Shown: positions 42,101 through 51,171, counted from the stretch's first letter. The stretch: DNA of 64,000 nucleotides from Paraconexibacter sp040581415 (GCF_040581415.1 NZ_CP114014.1:3906001-3970000); one strand, 5' to 3'. Numbers and translations: made by a program. The notes: a model not told the origin generated them from the letters alone.

Positions 42101-43888
42101 TGTCGTCGCTGCGACCGCGCCGATCACCTCGCGCCACCACGCGCCCTCGGCGTGCGTCTCGGCCCGCTGCAGCCGCCGCTGCGCGTTCAGCGTGACCGCC
42201 TGCGGCCGACCGACGATGACGACCGGACCGGTCACCGCGTAGCGTCCGTCCTCGAGCTCCACCAGCGCTCCCGCCACGCCGTCGCGCCGCGTCCGCAGCC
42301 GCGTGATCACGGCCAGGCCGTTGATGGCCTGCGGGCGGCTCGGGTCGCCGTCGTCCTCCTGCCAGGGGCGAATCGACGAGACGGACGGCATCGACCGCCA
42401 GGCGCGAGCCGGCCGCGGCTGCGGACCGAGCGGACCGCTGCGCCACAGGTCCAGCAGCTCGGAGAACTCGATGGCGACCTCCTGGCGCACGAGCACGTGC
42501 AGCCGGTCGCCCTTCGCGATCTCGGTCGACCCACGCGGCGGGATCGCCTGCTCGCCACGGACGATCACGTTCAGCAGCGCCTCGCGCGGCAGCTGCAGGT
42601 CGCGCACGCGCACACCGACCGCCGCATCGTCGGGCAGCACCTCGTACTCGACGACCTCCGCACCCAGCCGCCGGATCGCGCCGGCGTTCGTGAGCGGGGT
42701 CGGGACGGCCTTGACGTTCGTCGTCACGCCGAGCTTCTTCGCGAACCACTCGAACGTCATCCCCTGCAGGACCGTCGACACGATCACCGCGAAGAACACG
42801 ATGTTGAAGAACCGCTCGGAGTTGGGCACCCCGGCCAGCACCGGGAACGTCGCCAGCACCACCGGGACGGCACCCCGCAGACCCGCCCACCCGAGGACGA
42901 GCTGCTCGCGGACCTCGAAGCCCTGGAACATCGTCGAGACGAAGACCGACGCCGGGCGGGCGACCACCACCGCGGCGATCGCCAGCACCGTGCCCTCGAG
43001 TGCGATGTCCCCGAACTCGCTCGGGAAGACCAGCAGCCCGAGCGTGAAGAACATCGCCAGCTGCGCCACCCACGCGAGGCCCTCGTGGAAGGTGACGATC
43101 GTCCGCTTGGCCGGCAGGTCCGACGTGCCGATCGCCAGGCCGGCGAGGTAGACGGCGAGGAAGCCGGAGCCGTGGATGAAGTCGGCCGAGCCGTACGCGA
43201 GGGTGCAGATCGCGATCGATGCGACGGGATACAGGCCGGCGGAGCTGAGCCGGATGGACCCGAGGGCACGCACCGCGAGCCAGCCGATCAGCAGGCCGAC
43301 GACGGCGCCGATGGCCATCTCCTCGCCCATCGCCACGAGCATGTCGACCAGGCCGTAGTCGGGCTGCTCGATCCAGTCGACGAACCCGATCACGAGCAGG
43401 ATGGCCACGGGGTCGTTGAAGCCGGCCTCGCCCTCGAGGGTCCGTGCCAGGCGCCGGCGCAGCGTGGATCCGCGCAGCAGCGAGAAGATCGCGGCGCCGT
43501 CGGTGCAGGAGACGATCGAGCCGAGCAGCATGCCCTCGAGGATCGAGAGGTCGAACAGCCACGCCGCGATCAGGCCACCCCCGATCGCGGTGAGCGCGGT
43601 GCCGACGGTCGCCAGCGCGAGCGACGGCTTCAGCACCGGCCGGATCTCATTCCAGCCGGCCGCGAGCCCGCCCTCGAACAGGATCAGGACGAGCGCGATG
43701 ATGCCGATGCGCTGCGTCAGCTCGTAGTCGGAGAACTTGATCAGCGCCAGCCCGTCGCTGCCGAGCAGCATCCCGAGCCCGAGGAACAGCAGCAGGCCGG
43801 GGACGCGGATCCGGGACGCGAGGACGGACGCCGCGATGCCGGCCCCGAGCAGCGTGCCGGTGACGAGGAGCAGCTCGCCGGTGTTCAT
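42092..43888 (-). CDS. K+/H+ antiporter, NhaP2/CvrA type
   Basis: The 598-residue protein has about 12-13 membrane helices of the CPA1 type (LEGEAGFNDPVAIL is the ion-site motif, with the Asn-Asp pair) and ends with cytosolic TrkA-C/RCK_C-like and further domains (about 400-480 and beyond: EYEVLPDDAAVGVRVRDLQLPREALLN.., GDRLHVLVRQE). Such proteins export K+ (or Na+) for H+ under osmotic or pH stress. The ATG overlaps the stop of a PIN-domain toxin gene (ATGA). The 3' end runs into an octamer repeat. Confidence 0.9.
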   Translation of the reverse strand: MNTGELLLVTGTLLGAGIAASVLASRIRVPGLLLFLGLGMLLGSDGLALIKFSDYELTQRIGIIALVLILFEGGLAAGWNEIRPVLKPSLALATVGTALTAIGGGLIAAWLFDLSILEGMLLGSIVSCTDGAAIFSLLRGSTLRRRLARTLEGEAGFNDPVAILLVIGFVDWIEQPDYGLVDMLVAMGEEMAIGAVVGLLIGWLAVRALGSIRLSSAGLYPVASIAICTLAYGSADFIHGSGFLAVYLAGLAIGTSDLPAKRTIVTFHEGLAWVAQLAMFFTLGLLVFPSEFGDIALEGTVLAIAAVVVARPASVFVSTMFQGFEVREQLVLGWAGLRGAVPVVLATFPVLAGVPNSERFFNIVFFAVIVSTVLQGMTFEWFAKKLGVTTNVKAVPTPLTNAGAIRRLGAEVVEYEVLPDDAAVGVRVRDLQLPREALLNVIVRGEQAIPPRGSTEIAKGDRLHVLVRQEVAIEFSELLDLWRSGPLGPQPRPARAWRSMPSVSSIRPWQEDDGDPSRPQAINGLAVITRLRTRRDGVAGALVELEDGRYAVTGPVVIVGRPQAVTLNAQRRLQRAETHAEGAWWREVIGAVAATTRR

Positions 43889-44391
43889 GCCGGCACCCGC
43901 TCGGCGGATGGTGCGCTCGCCGGCTCGACGACCACCAGCGGGGACGTCCCGGGGTAGAGCCCGGCGATCAGCTCGCCGAGGAGCCGGAAGTCGCGGACGT
44001 TGTCGGTCGCCACCTCGCGGCCGTGCACCCAGGCACAGGCTGCGATCTGCTCGTCCAGGCGCCAGCCGGTGCGCGTGCGGCCCCGGGGCTGTCCGGCGGC
44101 GGCCGGCGCGGCGGGATGCAGCGCGCGCAGCCGGCCGGCGACGATCGCCGCCTCGCGGTCGAGCGACAGCACCTCGACGAGCTCGCCGCAGACGAGCTCG
44201 ACGAACCAGTCCAGGCAGGCGGCGAGCGCCGGCCGGCGGCCCACGGCGGCCTGCAGTCCCTGGACGACCTCCATGACCGTCGGCTCGGCGATCGCCACCG
44301 GCGCGCCCATCTGAGCGCGGTGCACCAGCTCGTCCTCCAGGGCGCTGCCGGGGTGCAGCCGGGCGACGACGGTCGTGTCCCAGACCGGCAT
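43885..44391 (-). CDS. PIN-domain toxin (VapC-like)
   Basis: The 168-residue protein begins VWDTTVVARL with the first catalytic Asp, has a Glu in PTVMEVVQGL, and ends the active site with RLDEQIAACAWVHGREVATDNVRDF (acidic residues of the PIN nuclease). VapC proteins are Mg-dependent ribonucleases. The length exceeds the usual 130-140 because of an Ala/Arg insert (AAPAAAGQPRGRTRTG). Its start overlaps the stop of the antitoxin (TGATG), and its stop overlaps the antiporter ATG. Confidence 0.82.
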   Translation of the reverse strand: MPVWDTTVVARLHPGSALEDELVHRAQMGAPVAIAEPTVMEVVQGLQAAVGRRPALAACLDWFVELVCGELVEVLSLDREAAIVAGRLRALHPAAPAAAGQPRGRTRTGWRLDEQIAACAWVHGREVATDNVRDFRLLGELIAGLYPGTSPLVVVEPASAPSAERVPA

Positions 44392-44696
44392 CAGCGCGGG
44401 TGCCGCCCGCCGAGCATCGCGGTATGCAGCTCGTCCGTGGCGGCGTCCGACCCGACCTCGAGGACCCGACGCCGCCCCGAGCCGGCGACGGCGGCACGGC
44501 GCTCCGCGGCCACCGCGGCGATGTGCGCGCGGCGGCTGCGTGCCTCCGCGCCCTCCTCGGCCAGCCGGACGATCGCGTCGTTGGCGGTCGTCCCAAGCTC
44601 GTCGGCGAGGCGTTCGGCCGCCTCGACGAGCGCATGCGGGACGGTCAGCGTCGTCCGGTGGCCTTCACGGCGGGGGGCACGGCGACGCTGATCCAT
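44391..44696 (-). CDS. VapB-like antitoxin (ribbon-helix-helix)
   Basis: The 101-residue product, from ATG 44696, has a predicted RHH motif HRTTLTVPHALVEAAERLADELGTTANDAIVRLAEEG that would form the DNA-binding dimer, and a basic or acidic C-terminal tail that should block the toxin. The upstream promoter CTTACA-N17-TATGAT ends six bases before the ATG, so it is leaderless; alternative starts at 44714 (ATG) would remove the -10 box. RHH antitoxins usually repress such promoters. Confidence 0.78.
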   Translation of the reverse strand: MDQRRRAPRREGHRTTLTVPHALVEAAERLADELGTTANDAIVRLAEEGAEARSRRAHIAAVAAERRAAVAGSGRRRVLEVGSDAATDELHTAMLGGRHPR

Positions 44697-44702
44697 TAGC
44701 GC

Positions 44703-44731
44703 ATCATACGGCATCAAAAGGCGAATGTAAG
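44703..44731 (-). promoter_or_regulatory. Promoter of the vapBC-antiporter operon
   Basis: On the minus strand CTTACA (44726-44731) and TATGAT (44703-44708) are 17 bases apart, with the ATG six bases after the -10 box. The TATGAT matches the consensus in five of six positions. It is the promoter of the whole operon, as no other gap exists until the antiporter end. Confidence 0.5.
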
Positions 44732-44758
44732 TCCCAGCTTAAGCCGAGAAGCGCGCCG

Positions 44759-45985
44759 TCAAGACACGATGCGCGCCGCGTACCCGCCCTCGGTGACGGC
44801 GTGCTCGACGACCGCCGCGTGCGCCCGTCCGCGCGTCTGGAGGACGAGCTGCACCGCCGTCTCGCGGACGTGCAGCCCGACGCCTTCGCGCAGGTGCTCG
44901 ACGTCGACGATGTTCGCCCCGGTGCCGGCGACGAGGGCGAGCAGCGTGGCGAGCGCGCCGGGGCGGTCGGGGACGCGGGTGAACAGGACCAGGCGTCGCC
45001 CCGCCTCGGTCTCGTGACGCCGCGCGACCTCGGCCAGCAGCCCCGGGTCGACGTTGCCGCCGGAGAGGATCACGCACGTCGTCCCCTCCCCGGAGGCGAT
45101 GGCCTGGCCGCCGATCAGCGCAGCCGCGCCCACCGCCCCGGCGCCCTCCACCACGAGCTTCGCCTTCTCGGCCAGCTGGACGATGGCCTCGGCGATCGCG
45201 TCCTCCCCCACGACGACGACCTCGTCCACCCACTCGCGGACGAGCGGCAGCGTCAGCTCACCCGGCCGCTTGACCGCGATGCCGTCGGCGATCGTCAGCG
45301 CGCCGTCGACCCCGACGGGGGCACCCGCCGCGAGCGACCCGGGGAACGCCGCGACCGTCGCCGCCTGCACGCCGATGACGCGGACGTGCGGCAGCGCCGA
45401 CTTCACGGCGATCGCCACGCCGGACGCCAGGCCGCCGCCGCCGATGGGGACGATCACCGTCGCGAGGTCCGGGATGTCGTCCAGCAGCTCGAGGCCGAGC
45501 GTGCCCTGCCCCGCGACGACGTGCGGGTCGTCGAACGGGTGCACGAAGACCAGGCCCGCGGCCGCGGCGCGCTCGCGGGCGGCAGCGACGCACTCGTCCA
45601 CCGAGGCCCCGGCGAGGCGGACGACCGCGCCCAGCTCCGCGGCGCCCTCAGCCTTGGCGATCGGGGCGAGCTCGGGCATGAAGACCTCGCACCGGACACC
45701 GCGCTCGCGCGCGGCGAACGCGAGCGCCTGGGCGTGGTTCCCGGCGCTGCCGCAGACCACGCCCGCCCGGCTCGCGTCCCCGACCATCGCCAGCTTGGTC
45801 AGCGCGCCGCGGACCTTGAACGACCCCGTGCGCTGCAGGCTCTCGGCCTTCAGCACCACCGCACCGCCCCCGACCGCGCTGAGCGTGGCCGACGGGAGCA
45901 CCGGGGTGTGACGGACCACGTCGCGGATGGCCGCCCGCGCGGCCGCGATGTCCGCTGCCGTCACCCGCGGGGCCGGCGGCGGCAC
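44759..45985 (-). CDS. ilvA: Threonine ammonia-lyase (catabolic type, with ACT domain)
   Basis: The 408-residue PLP enzyme converts threonine to 2-oxobutyrate and ammonia. It has the cofactor lysine in SFKVRGA (Lys57), AGNHAQALA, GGGGLASG, and a C-terminal ACT-type regulatory domain (about 330-408, RVPDRPGALATLLALV). Length and single ACT domain place it with the TdcB-like or short IlvA forms. The GTG start lies 10 bases after the ridA stop, so the two form an operon. RidA hydrolyses the reactive enamine made by this enzyme. Confidence 0.93.
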   Translation of the reverse strand: MPPPAPRVTAADIAAARAAIRDVVRHTPVLPSATLSAVGGGAVVLKAESLQRTGSFKVRGALTKLAMVGDASRAGVVCGSAGNHAQALAFAARERGVRCEVFMPELAPIAKAEGAAELGAVVRLAGASVDECVAAARERAAAAGLVFVHPFDDPHVVAGQGTLGLELLDDIPDLATVIVPIGGGGLASGVAIAVKSALPHVRVIGVQAATVAAFPGSLAAGAPVGVDGALTIADGIAVKRPGELTLPLVREWVDEVVVVGEDAIAEAIVQLAEKAKLVVEGAGAVGAAALIGGQAIASGEGTTCVILSGGNVDPGLLAEVARRHETEAGRRLVLFTRVPDRPGALATLLALVAGTGANIVDVEHLREGVGLHVRETAVQLVLQTRGRAHAAVVEHAVTEGGYAARIVS

Positions 45986-45995
45986 GTCCGTCGCC

Positions 45996-46391
45996 TCAGC
46001 CGGCCGGCAGGGCGATGACGGCGTCGATCTCGACGTCCGTGCCCAGCGGCAGCGCCGCGACGCCGATCGCCACCCGTGCCGGCGGGTCGGCGGGGAAGTA
46101 CGCCGCGTAGGCCTCGTTGATCGCCGCGAACTGGCCCATGTCGGTCGTGTAGACGGTCAGGCGCACCGCGTCGCCCAGCTGCGCACCGGCGGCGGCGCAG
46201 ACGGCGGTGAGGTTGTCGAGGCAGCGGCGCGTGCGGTCCCCGATCGTCCCCTCGATGAGCTTGTTCGTCTCCGGATCCAGCGGCACCTGGCCGGAGCAGA
46301 ACAGGAACCCGCCGCTCACGATCCCGTGGCTGTAGGGGCCGACCGCGCTGGGCGCGCCGAGGGCAGTGACGGGACGGCGCTGGTCGGACAT
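45996..46391 (-). CDS. ridA: RidA family enamine/imine deaminase
   Basis: The 131-residue protein (from ATG 46391) hydrolyses 2-aminoacrylate/2-aminocrotonate-type enamines from PLP enzymes. Motifs are GPYSHGI, FCSGQVPLDP, and ARVAIGVAALPLGTDVEIDAVIA (with Arg106, the active-site Arg, and Glu121). It lies directly upstream of the threonine deaminase gene, its natural partner. A TAGCCT box (46400-46405) eight bases before the ATG suggests a leaderless transcript. Confidence 0.93.
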   Translation of the reverse strand: MSDQRRPVTALGAPSAVGPYSHGIVSGGFLFCSGQVPLDPETNKLIEGTIGDRTRRCLDNLTAVCAAAGAQLGDAVRLTVYTTDMGQFAAINEAYAAYFPADPPARVAIGVAALPLGTDVEIDAVIALPAG

Positions 46392-46399
46392 GGGAGCGA

Positions 46400-46405
46400 A
46401 GGCTA
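46400..46405 (-). promoter_or_regulatory. Putative -10 element of ridA-ilvA
   Basis: TAGCCT on the minus strand ends eight bases before the ridA ATG. A perfect dyad CCCACGTGGG (46414-46423) sits between this box and the diverging peptidase promoter and might be an operator. Confidence 0.35.
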
Positions 46406-46423
46406 TCCGGTCGCCCACGTGGG

Positions 46424-46429
46424 TACGGT
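46424..46429 (+). promoter_or_regulatory. Putative -10 element of the S33 peptidase gene
   Basis: TACGGT ends seven bases before the ATG at 46437, in the typical leaderless arrangement of this window. No ribosome-binding site is present. Confidence 0.35.
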
Positions 46430-46436
46430 GGCGTGC

Positions 46437-48407
46437 ATGCGCTTCCCGCGTTCCCTGCTCATCGGCGCCTCGGCGGCCGTCCTCGGCGGCCTGGCCGGTG
46501 CTCCCGCGGCCGGCGCCGCCCTGCCGTGGAACGAGTGCGCACCGTCCGGGTTCGAGTGCAGCACGCTCTCGGTCCCGGTCGACCGGACCGGCGGCGTCCC
46601 GGGGACGATCATCCTCTCCGCCCACCGCGCGCCGGCGCTCGCGGGCGACCGCTCAACGGCCGTCGTGGCGCTCGCGGGCGGCCCCGGCCAGGCGGCCCAG
46701 CCGATCGCGAAGGGCTTCCGGGAGCTGCTCGCGCCGCTGCTGAGCACCAGCGACCTGCTCGTGTTCGACCAGCGCGGCACCGGCCTCTCGAACCCGCTGC
46801 AGTGCGCCGCGCTGAAGAGCAACGGGGCGATCCGGACCGTGACGCGCAAGTGCGCCGAGCAGATCGGGCCCGCGCGCGCCTTCTTCACGACCGCCCAGTC
46901 GGTCGAGGATCTCGAGGCGCTGCGCATCGCCGGCGGCTACGCGAAACTGACGCTGTACGGGGTCTCCTACGGGACGAAGGTGGCGCTCGCCTACGCGGCC
47001 AGGTACCCGGCCACCACGCAGGCGCTGATCCTGGACTCGGTCGTGCGGCCCGACGGCCCGGACGCGTTCCGGCGGTCGACGCTGGCGGCGATCCCCCGGG
47101 CGCTGGGCACCGACCTCTGCGGCGGCTCGGAGTGCCGGGGCATCACGACCTCCGTGGTCGCGGACGTCAAGAAGCTCGCCGCCAAGCTGGCGGCGAACGA
47201 TCTGCGCGGCCCCGTCTACAGCGGCAGCGGCCGCCGGTTCACCGCGCGCCTCAGCGTCGAGGGCCTGCTCGGCATCCTGGTCGCCGGCGACCTGGATCCC
47301 ACCCTGCGCGCCGAGCTCCCCGGCTCGCTGCGCGCCGCGCTGACCGGCGACGTCAAGCCGATCCTGCGACTCAGCGCCAGGTCAGCTGGGCTGCAGAACG
47401 TGGCACGGGTCCCAGGCGACGCGCTGTCGCCCGCCCGCGGGTTCCAGCAGGCCGCGGCCGACAACGACCCGCTGTTCTTCACCACCCTCTGCGAGGAGAA
47501 CACCTCGCTGCCGTGGACCCGCGGCGCACCGGAGCTCACGCGCCTCGCCCAGGCCAACGCGGCCGCGAAGGCACTGCCGGCGTCCACCTTCGCCACCTTC
47601 CCGCGCGCGGTCGCGCTGGGCGGTATCCCCTCTCTCTGCGCCGGCTGGCCCGTCGCGTCCGCCGCACCGGCGGCCCCGGGGGCGCTGCCCGACGTCCCCG
47701 TCCTGATCCTGGACGGCCAGGGCGACCTGCGCACCCCGGTCGAGGACGCCCAGGCGGTCGCGGCGAGCTTCCCGCGTGCCCAGGTCGTCGCGGTCCCCCA
47801 CACCGGCCACTCGGTCCTCGGGACCGAGGCCGCCGACTGCGCCAAGAAGGCCCTCGCGGCCTTCGCGGCCGCTGCGCCCGTCGCCGCCTGCCCCGCCGTC
47901 GACAACCCGTACTCGCCCACCCCGCGCCCGCCGCTCAAGCTGAGCAAGGTCAGCGGCATCAAGGGCTACACGCCGAAGGTCGGGCAGACCGTCATCGCCG
48001 TCAACGGCACCCTCACGGACGCCCGCCGGCAGGTCATCGGCAGCGCGCTCGGCAACGGGCGCGTCCCGCAGGCCCTCGGCGGCCTGCGCCACGGCTCGCT
48101 CCGCGTCCTCAGCGCCTCGCCGCTGCGGATCCAGCTGCGGGCCTACGAGTACGTCCCGGGCGTGCGCGTGACCGGCACCTACGCGCCGTCGACCGGCGCG
48201 CAGCTGACGATCAGCGGGACGGCTGCGGCCCGGGGCACGCTCCGGTTCACGTTCACGTCCGGCCGCGACACCGTCAGCGGCACCCTGGCCGGCAAGCGCG
48301 TCAGCGCATCCAGCGGCCGGTCGCTCCGCATGCGTTCCACGGACGACGCGCTGCCGTCGCTGACCGAGGCGCTCGCCCGCGGGCGCCTCGCGGCGGCGGG
48401 TCGCTGA
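46437..48407 (+). CDS. Exported alpha/beta-hydrolase, S33 tripeptidyl-aminopeptidase-like
   Basis: The 656-residue protein has a signal peptide (1-28) and an alpha/beta-hydrolase fold with nucleophile Ser177 in YGVSYGTK, an Asp in ILDGQGDLRTPV and His in VPHTGHSVLG. The FDQRGTGLSNPL oxyanion region is typical of TAP-type exopeptidases. From about residue 500 a distinct C-terminal beta domain (VNGTLTDARRQVIGS, RVTGTYAPSTGAQL, SGTLAGKRV) follows, perhaps for substrate or wall binding. It should cleave small peptides outside the cell. A putative -10 box lies just upstream of the start. Confidence 0.9.
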   Translation: MRFPRSLLIGASAAVLGGLAGAPAAGAALPWNECAPSGFECSTLSVPVDRTGGVPGTIILSAHRAPALAGDRSTAVVALAGGPGQAAQPIAKGFRELLAPLLSTSDLLVFDQRGTGLSNPLQCAALKSNGAIRTVTRKCAEQIGPARAFFTTAQSVEDLEALRIAGGYAKLTLYGVSYGTKVALAYAARYPATTQALILDSVVRPDGPDAFRRSTLAAIPRALGTDLCGGSECRGITTSVVADVKKLAAKLAANDLRGPVYSGSGRRFTARLSVEGLLGILVAGDLDPTLRAELPGSLRAALTGDVKPILRLSARSAGLQNVARVPGDALSPARGFQQAAADNDPLFFTTLCEENTSLPWTRGAPELTRLAQANAAAKALPASTFATFPRAVALGGIPSLCAGWPVASAAPAAPGALPDVPVLILDGQGDLRTPVEDAQAVAASFPRAQVVAVPHTGHSVLGTEAADCAKKALAAFAAAAPVAACPAVDNPYSPTPRPPLKLSKVSGIKGYTPKVGQTVIAVNGTLTDARRQVIGSALGNGRVPQALGGLRHGSLRVLSASPLRIQLRAYEYVPGVRVTGTYAPSTGAQLTISGTAAARGTLRFTFTSGRDTVSGTLAGKRVSASSGRSLRMRSTDDALPSLTEALARGRLAAAGR

Positions 48408-48415
48408 TGCGCGGT

Positions 48416-48421
48416 TAGGCT
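48416..48421 (+). promoter_or_regulatory. Putative -10 element of the YyaL-like gene
   Basis: TAGGCT ends six bases before the ATG at 48428. There is no ribosome-binding site. Confidence 0.35.
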
Positions 48422-48427
48422 GGCCGC

Positions 48428-50443
48428 ATGGCCGACGCCAACGCCCTCGCGCAGGAAACGTCCCCCTACCTGCTGCAGCACGCCCACAACCCGGTCGCCT
48501 GGATGCCGTGGGGCGCCGCGGCGCTGGAGCGGGCCGCCACCGAGGACAAGCCGCTGCTGGTCTCGATCGGCTACTCGTCGTGCCATTGGTGCCACGTCAT
48601 GGAGCGCGAGTCCTTCGAGGACGAGGCCGTCGCCGCAGTCATGAACGAGCACTTCGTGTGCGTGAAGGTCGACCGCGAGGAGCGGCCCGACGTCGACGCG
48701 ATCGCCATGGAGTACGTCCAGGGCGCGACAGGTCACGGCGGCTGGCCGCTGAACGTCTTCCTGACCCCCGACCAGGTGCCGTTCCACGGCGGCACCTACT
48801 TCCCGCCGCAGGAGCGCCACGGGCTGCCGTCCTGGCAGCAGGTGCTGCTCGCCGTCGCCGAGGCCTGGCGGACGCAGGCCGACGAGATCCGGGCGACCCG
48901 GGGCAAGCTCGCCGAGCGGCTCGGCGGCGGCGCGCGACTGCGTCCCGCGCGGCGCACCTTCGACCCGGCGGCACTCGACCAGGCCGTCGGGTCGCTGAGC
49001 GAGCTGCACGATGCCGTCAACGGCGGCTGGGGCACCGCGCCGAAGTTCCCCGCCGCGTCGACGATCGAGTTCCTGCTCCGCCGCGGCGACACCAGCACGA
49101 CCGTCCAGACGATGAAGTGCATGGCCGGCGGCGGGATCAACGACCAGATCGGCGGCGGCTTCGCGCGCTACAGCGTCGACGCCACTTGGACCGTCCCGCA
49201 CTTCGAGAAGATGCTCTACGACAACGCCCTGCTGGCCCGTGCGTACCTGCACGGCTGGCAGCTGACCGGCGACGAGGACCTGCGCCGTGTCTGCGAGGAG
49301 ACGCTGGACTGGGCGCTGCGCGAGATGCACGCGGAGGACGGCGGGTTCTTCAGCGCGCTGGACGCCGACAGCGAGGGCGTCGAGGGGAAGTTCTACGTCT
49401 GGACCGTCGACGAGCTGCGCGCGGTCCTCGGCGAGGACGCAGATGCGGCCATCCGCTGGCTCGGCGCGACCGAGCAGGGCAACTTCGTCGACCCGCACCA
49501 CCCGGCCGACCCCGGCGCGCCGGGGTTGAACGTGCTCGAGGACCGCGGCCCGCGCCCGGACGACGAGACGGTCGAGCGGATCCGCGCGACGCTGCTGCGT
49601 GTCCGCGGCGAACGCGTCTGGCCCGGCCTGGACGACAAGCGGCTCACCGCGTGGAACGCGCTGATGATCAGCGCGCTGGCCGACGCCGGCGCCGTCCTGC
49701 ACCGCGCCGACTACGTCGACGCCGCGCGGGACACCGCGCAGTTCCTGCTGGACCGGCTGCGCGACGCGGACGGGCGGCTGCTGCGGACCTACAACCAGGG
49801 GGCCGCCAAGCTGCCCGCCTACCTCGAGGACCACGCCTTCCTGCTCGAGGCGCTGATCACGCTCCACGAGGCCACCTTCGAGGCCCGCTGGCTCCACGAG
49901 GCCACCGCGCTGGCCGACGTGCTGCTCGCCCGGTTCATCGACAGCGAGAACGGCGGGTTCTTCTCGACCGCGGACGACCACGAGCAGCTGCTCGCCCGCC
50001 GCAAGGACCTGGAGGACTCCCCGATCCCGGCCGGCGGGTCCGCGGCGGCGTTCGGCCTGCTGCGCCTCGCCGCCCTGACCGGCGAGCACCGCTACGAGGA
50101 GGCGGGGGTGTCGCAGCTGACGCTGCTGCACGAGATCGCCGCGCGGTACCCCAGCGCGTTCGGCCACCTGCTGCAGGCGCTCGACTTCCACCTGCGGCCG
50201 ACCCGGGAGGTCGCGATCGTCGGCCCCGCGGAGGGCCGGGCGCCGCTCGTCGCGGCGGTCCGGTCGACGCTCCGCGGCGACCTCGTCCTGAGCGGTGGTG
50301 ACGGGACGGACGCCGCCGGGCTGGCCCTGCTGGAGGGTCGCGTCCCGGTGGACGGCCGGGCTGCCGCCTACGTCTGCGAGAACTTCGCCTGCCAGCGACC
50401 GGTGACCGACCCGGACGAGCTGCTCGCGCTGCTCGACGCGTAG
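48428..50443 (+). CDS. Thioredoxin-domain protein of the YyaL/SSP411 (DUF255) family
   Basis: The 671-residue cytoplasmic protein begins with the family signature SPYLLQHAHNPVAWMPWG and a thioredoxin fold bearing CHWC (Cys52, Cys55), followed by VKVDREERPDVD and GGWPLNVFLTPD. The rest is an (alpha/alpha)6-barrel-like region (TVPHFEKMLYDNALL, GGFFSALDADSEGVEGKFYVWT). Members may be redox-linked glycosidase-like or cellobiose-epimerase-like enzymes; function is unsettled. It stands alone with a leaderless-type promoter. Confidence 0.93.
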   Translation: MADANALAQETSPYLLQHAHNPVAWMPWGAAALERAATEDKPLLVSIGYSSCHWCHVMERESFEDEAVAAVMNEHFVCVKVDREERPDVDAIAMEYVQGATGHGGWPLNVFLTPDQVPFHGGTYFPPQERHGLPSWQQVLLAVAEAWRTQADEIRATRGKLAERLGGGARLRPARRTFDPAALDQAVGSLSELHDAVNGGWGTAPKFPAASTIEFLLRRGDTSTTVQTMKCMAGGGINDQIGGGFARYSVDATWTVPHFEKMLYDNALLARAYLHGWQLTGDEDLRRVCEETLDWALREMHAEDGGFFSALDADSEGVEGKFYVWTVDELRAVLGEDADAAIRWLGATEQGNFVDPHHPADPGAPGLNVLEDRGPRPDDETVERIRATLLRVRGERVWPGLDDKRLTAWNALMISALADAGAVLHRADYVDAARDTAQFLLDRLRDADGRLLRTYNQGAAKLPAYLEDHAFLLEALITLHEATFEARWLHEATALADVLLARFIDSENGGFFSTADDHEQLLARRKDLEDSPIPAGGSAAAFGLLRLAALTGEHRYEEAGVSQLTLLHEIAARYPSAFGHLLQALDFHLRPTREVAIVGPAEGRAPLVAAVRSTLRGDLVLSGGDGTDAAGLALLEGRVPVDGRAAAYVCENFACQRPVTDPDELLALLDA

Positions 50444-50470
50444 CGGCTGCGAGACGACCCCGGCGCAATC

Positions 50471-50476
50471 TAAGGT
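50471..50476 (+). promoter_or_regulatory. Putative -10 element of the exported protein at 50485
   Basis: TAAGGT ends eight bases before the ATG, without a ribosome-binding site. Confidence 0.35.
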
Positions 50477-50484
50477 CCCCGCAG

Positions 50485-51171
50485 ATGCCGACGGCAACGA
50501 GGTTCTCGATTCCCCGCCACACCCGCCGCGCCGCCGTGCTCGCGGGCAGCCTGTCGGCCGCGGTCCTCGTCCCGGCCGCCGGCGCCCACGCCGCGACCGT
50601 GACGGTCAGCCAGCCGTGCCAGCTCGTGAGCTTCGGGCTGACCGCGACGCTCGCCGGCTTCACGCCGAACACGACGGTCACGCTGAGCGGGGACGGCGTG
50701 TCCGGGTCGACGCTCGTCGACGCCGCCGGCAGCGGCCGGATCCTGTTCAACGCGCCGTCGCTCGGCGCGAGCGGCCCGCTGTCCCGGCAGCTCACCGTCA
50801 CCGCCCGGGACAGCACCCCGAACCCGCAGCAGGGCTTCGCGCGCTTCCGGGTCGCGACCTTCGCCTTCAGCAGCGGCGGTGGCGTGCAGTCCCCTAAGGC
50901 CCGGCGCAGCTGGCGGTTCTCGGGCCTGCAGCCCGGCCGCCCCGTCTTCGGGCACTTCCGGTTCGGCGGCAGGACGCGCGCGAACCACCGCTTCGGCGTG
51001 GCCAAGGGCCCGTGCGGCGAGCTCACCGCGACCGCGCCCGGCATCCCGGTCAAGGGCCGGGTCGACACCGGCCGCTGGACGATCCAGATCGACCAGCGGC
51101 CGGTCTACGACCGCGCGACCAAGCCCCGCCTGACCGGGAGCACGAGCGTGGTCGTCGTCTACAACCGCTGA
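50485..51171 (+). CDS. Exported protein of unknown function
   Basis: The 228-residue protein has a long twin-basic-like signal peptide (RHTRRAAVLAGSLSAAVLVPAAGAHA, cleavage near residue 36). The mature part is a beta-rich region of Thr/Val/Ser repeats (TVTLSGDGVSGSTLVDAAGSGR), resembling bacterial Ig-like domains, then a basic C-terminal region. I do not recognise it. It overlaps the 3' end of the convergent sigma-factor gene by 13 bases. Confidence 0.6.
   Translation: MPTATRFSIPRHTRRAAVLAGSLSAAVLVPAAGAHAATVTVSQPCQLVSFGLTATLAGFTPNTTVTLSGDGVSGSTLVDAAGSGRILFNAPSLGASGPLSRQLTVTARDSTPNPQQGFARFRVATFAFSSGGGVQSPKARRSWRFSGLQPGRPVFGHFRFGGRTRANHRFGVAKGPCGELTATAPGIPVKGRVDTGRWTIQIDQRPVYDRATKPRLTGSTSVVVVYNR

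Noticed and set aside
46414..46423. CCCACGTGGG as an operator for ridA-ilvA
   Set aside because: It is a perfect ten-base dyad in a divergent promoter, but short and GC-rich; chance occurrence in this genome is too likely to claim more than a mention.
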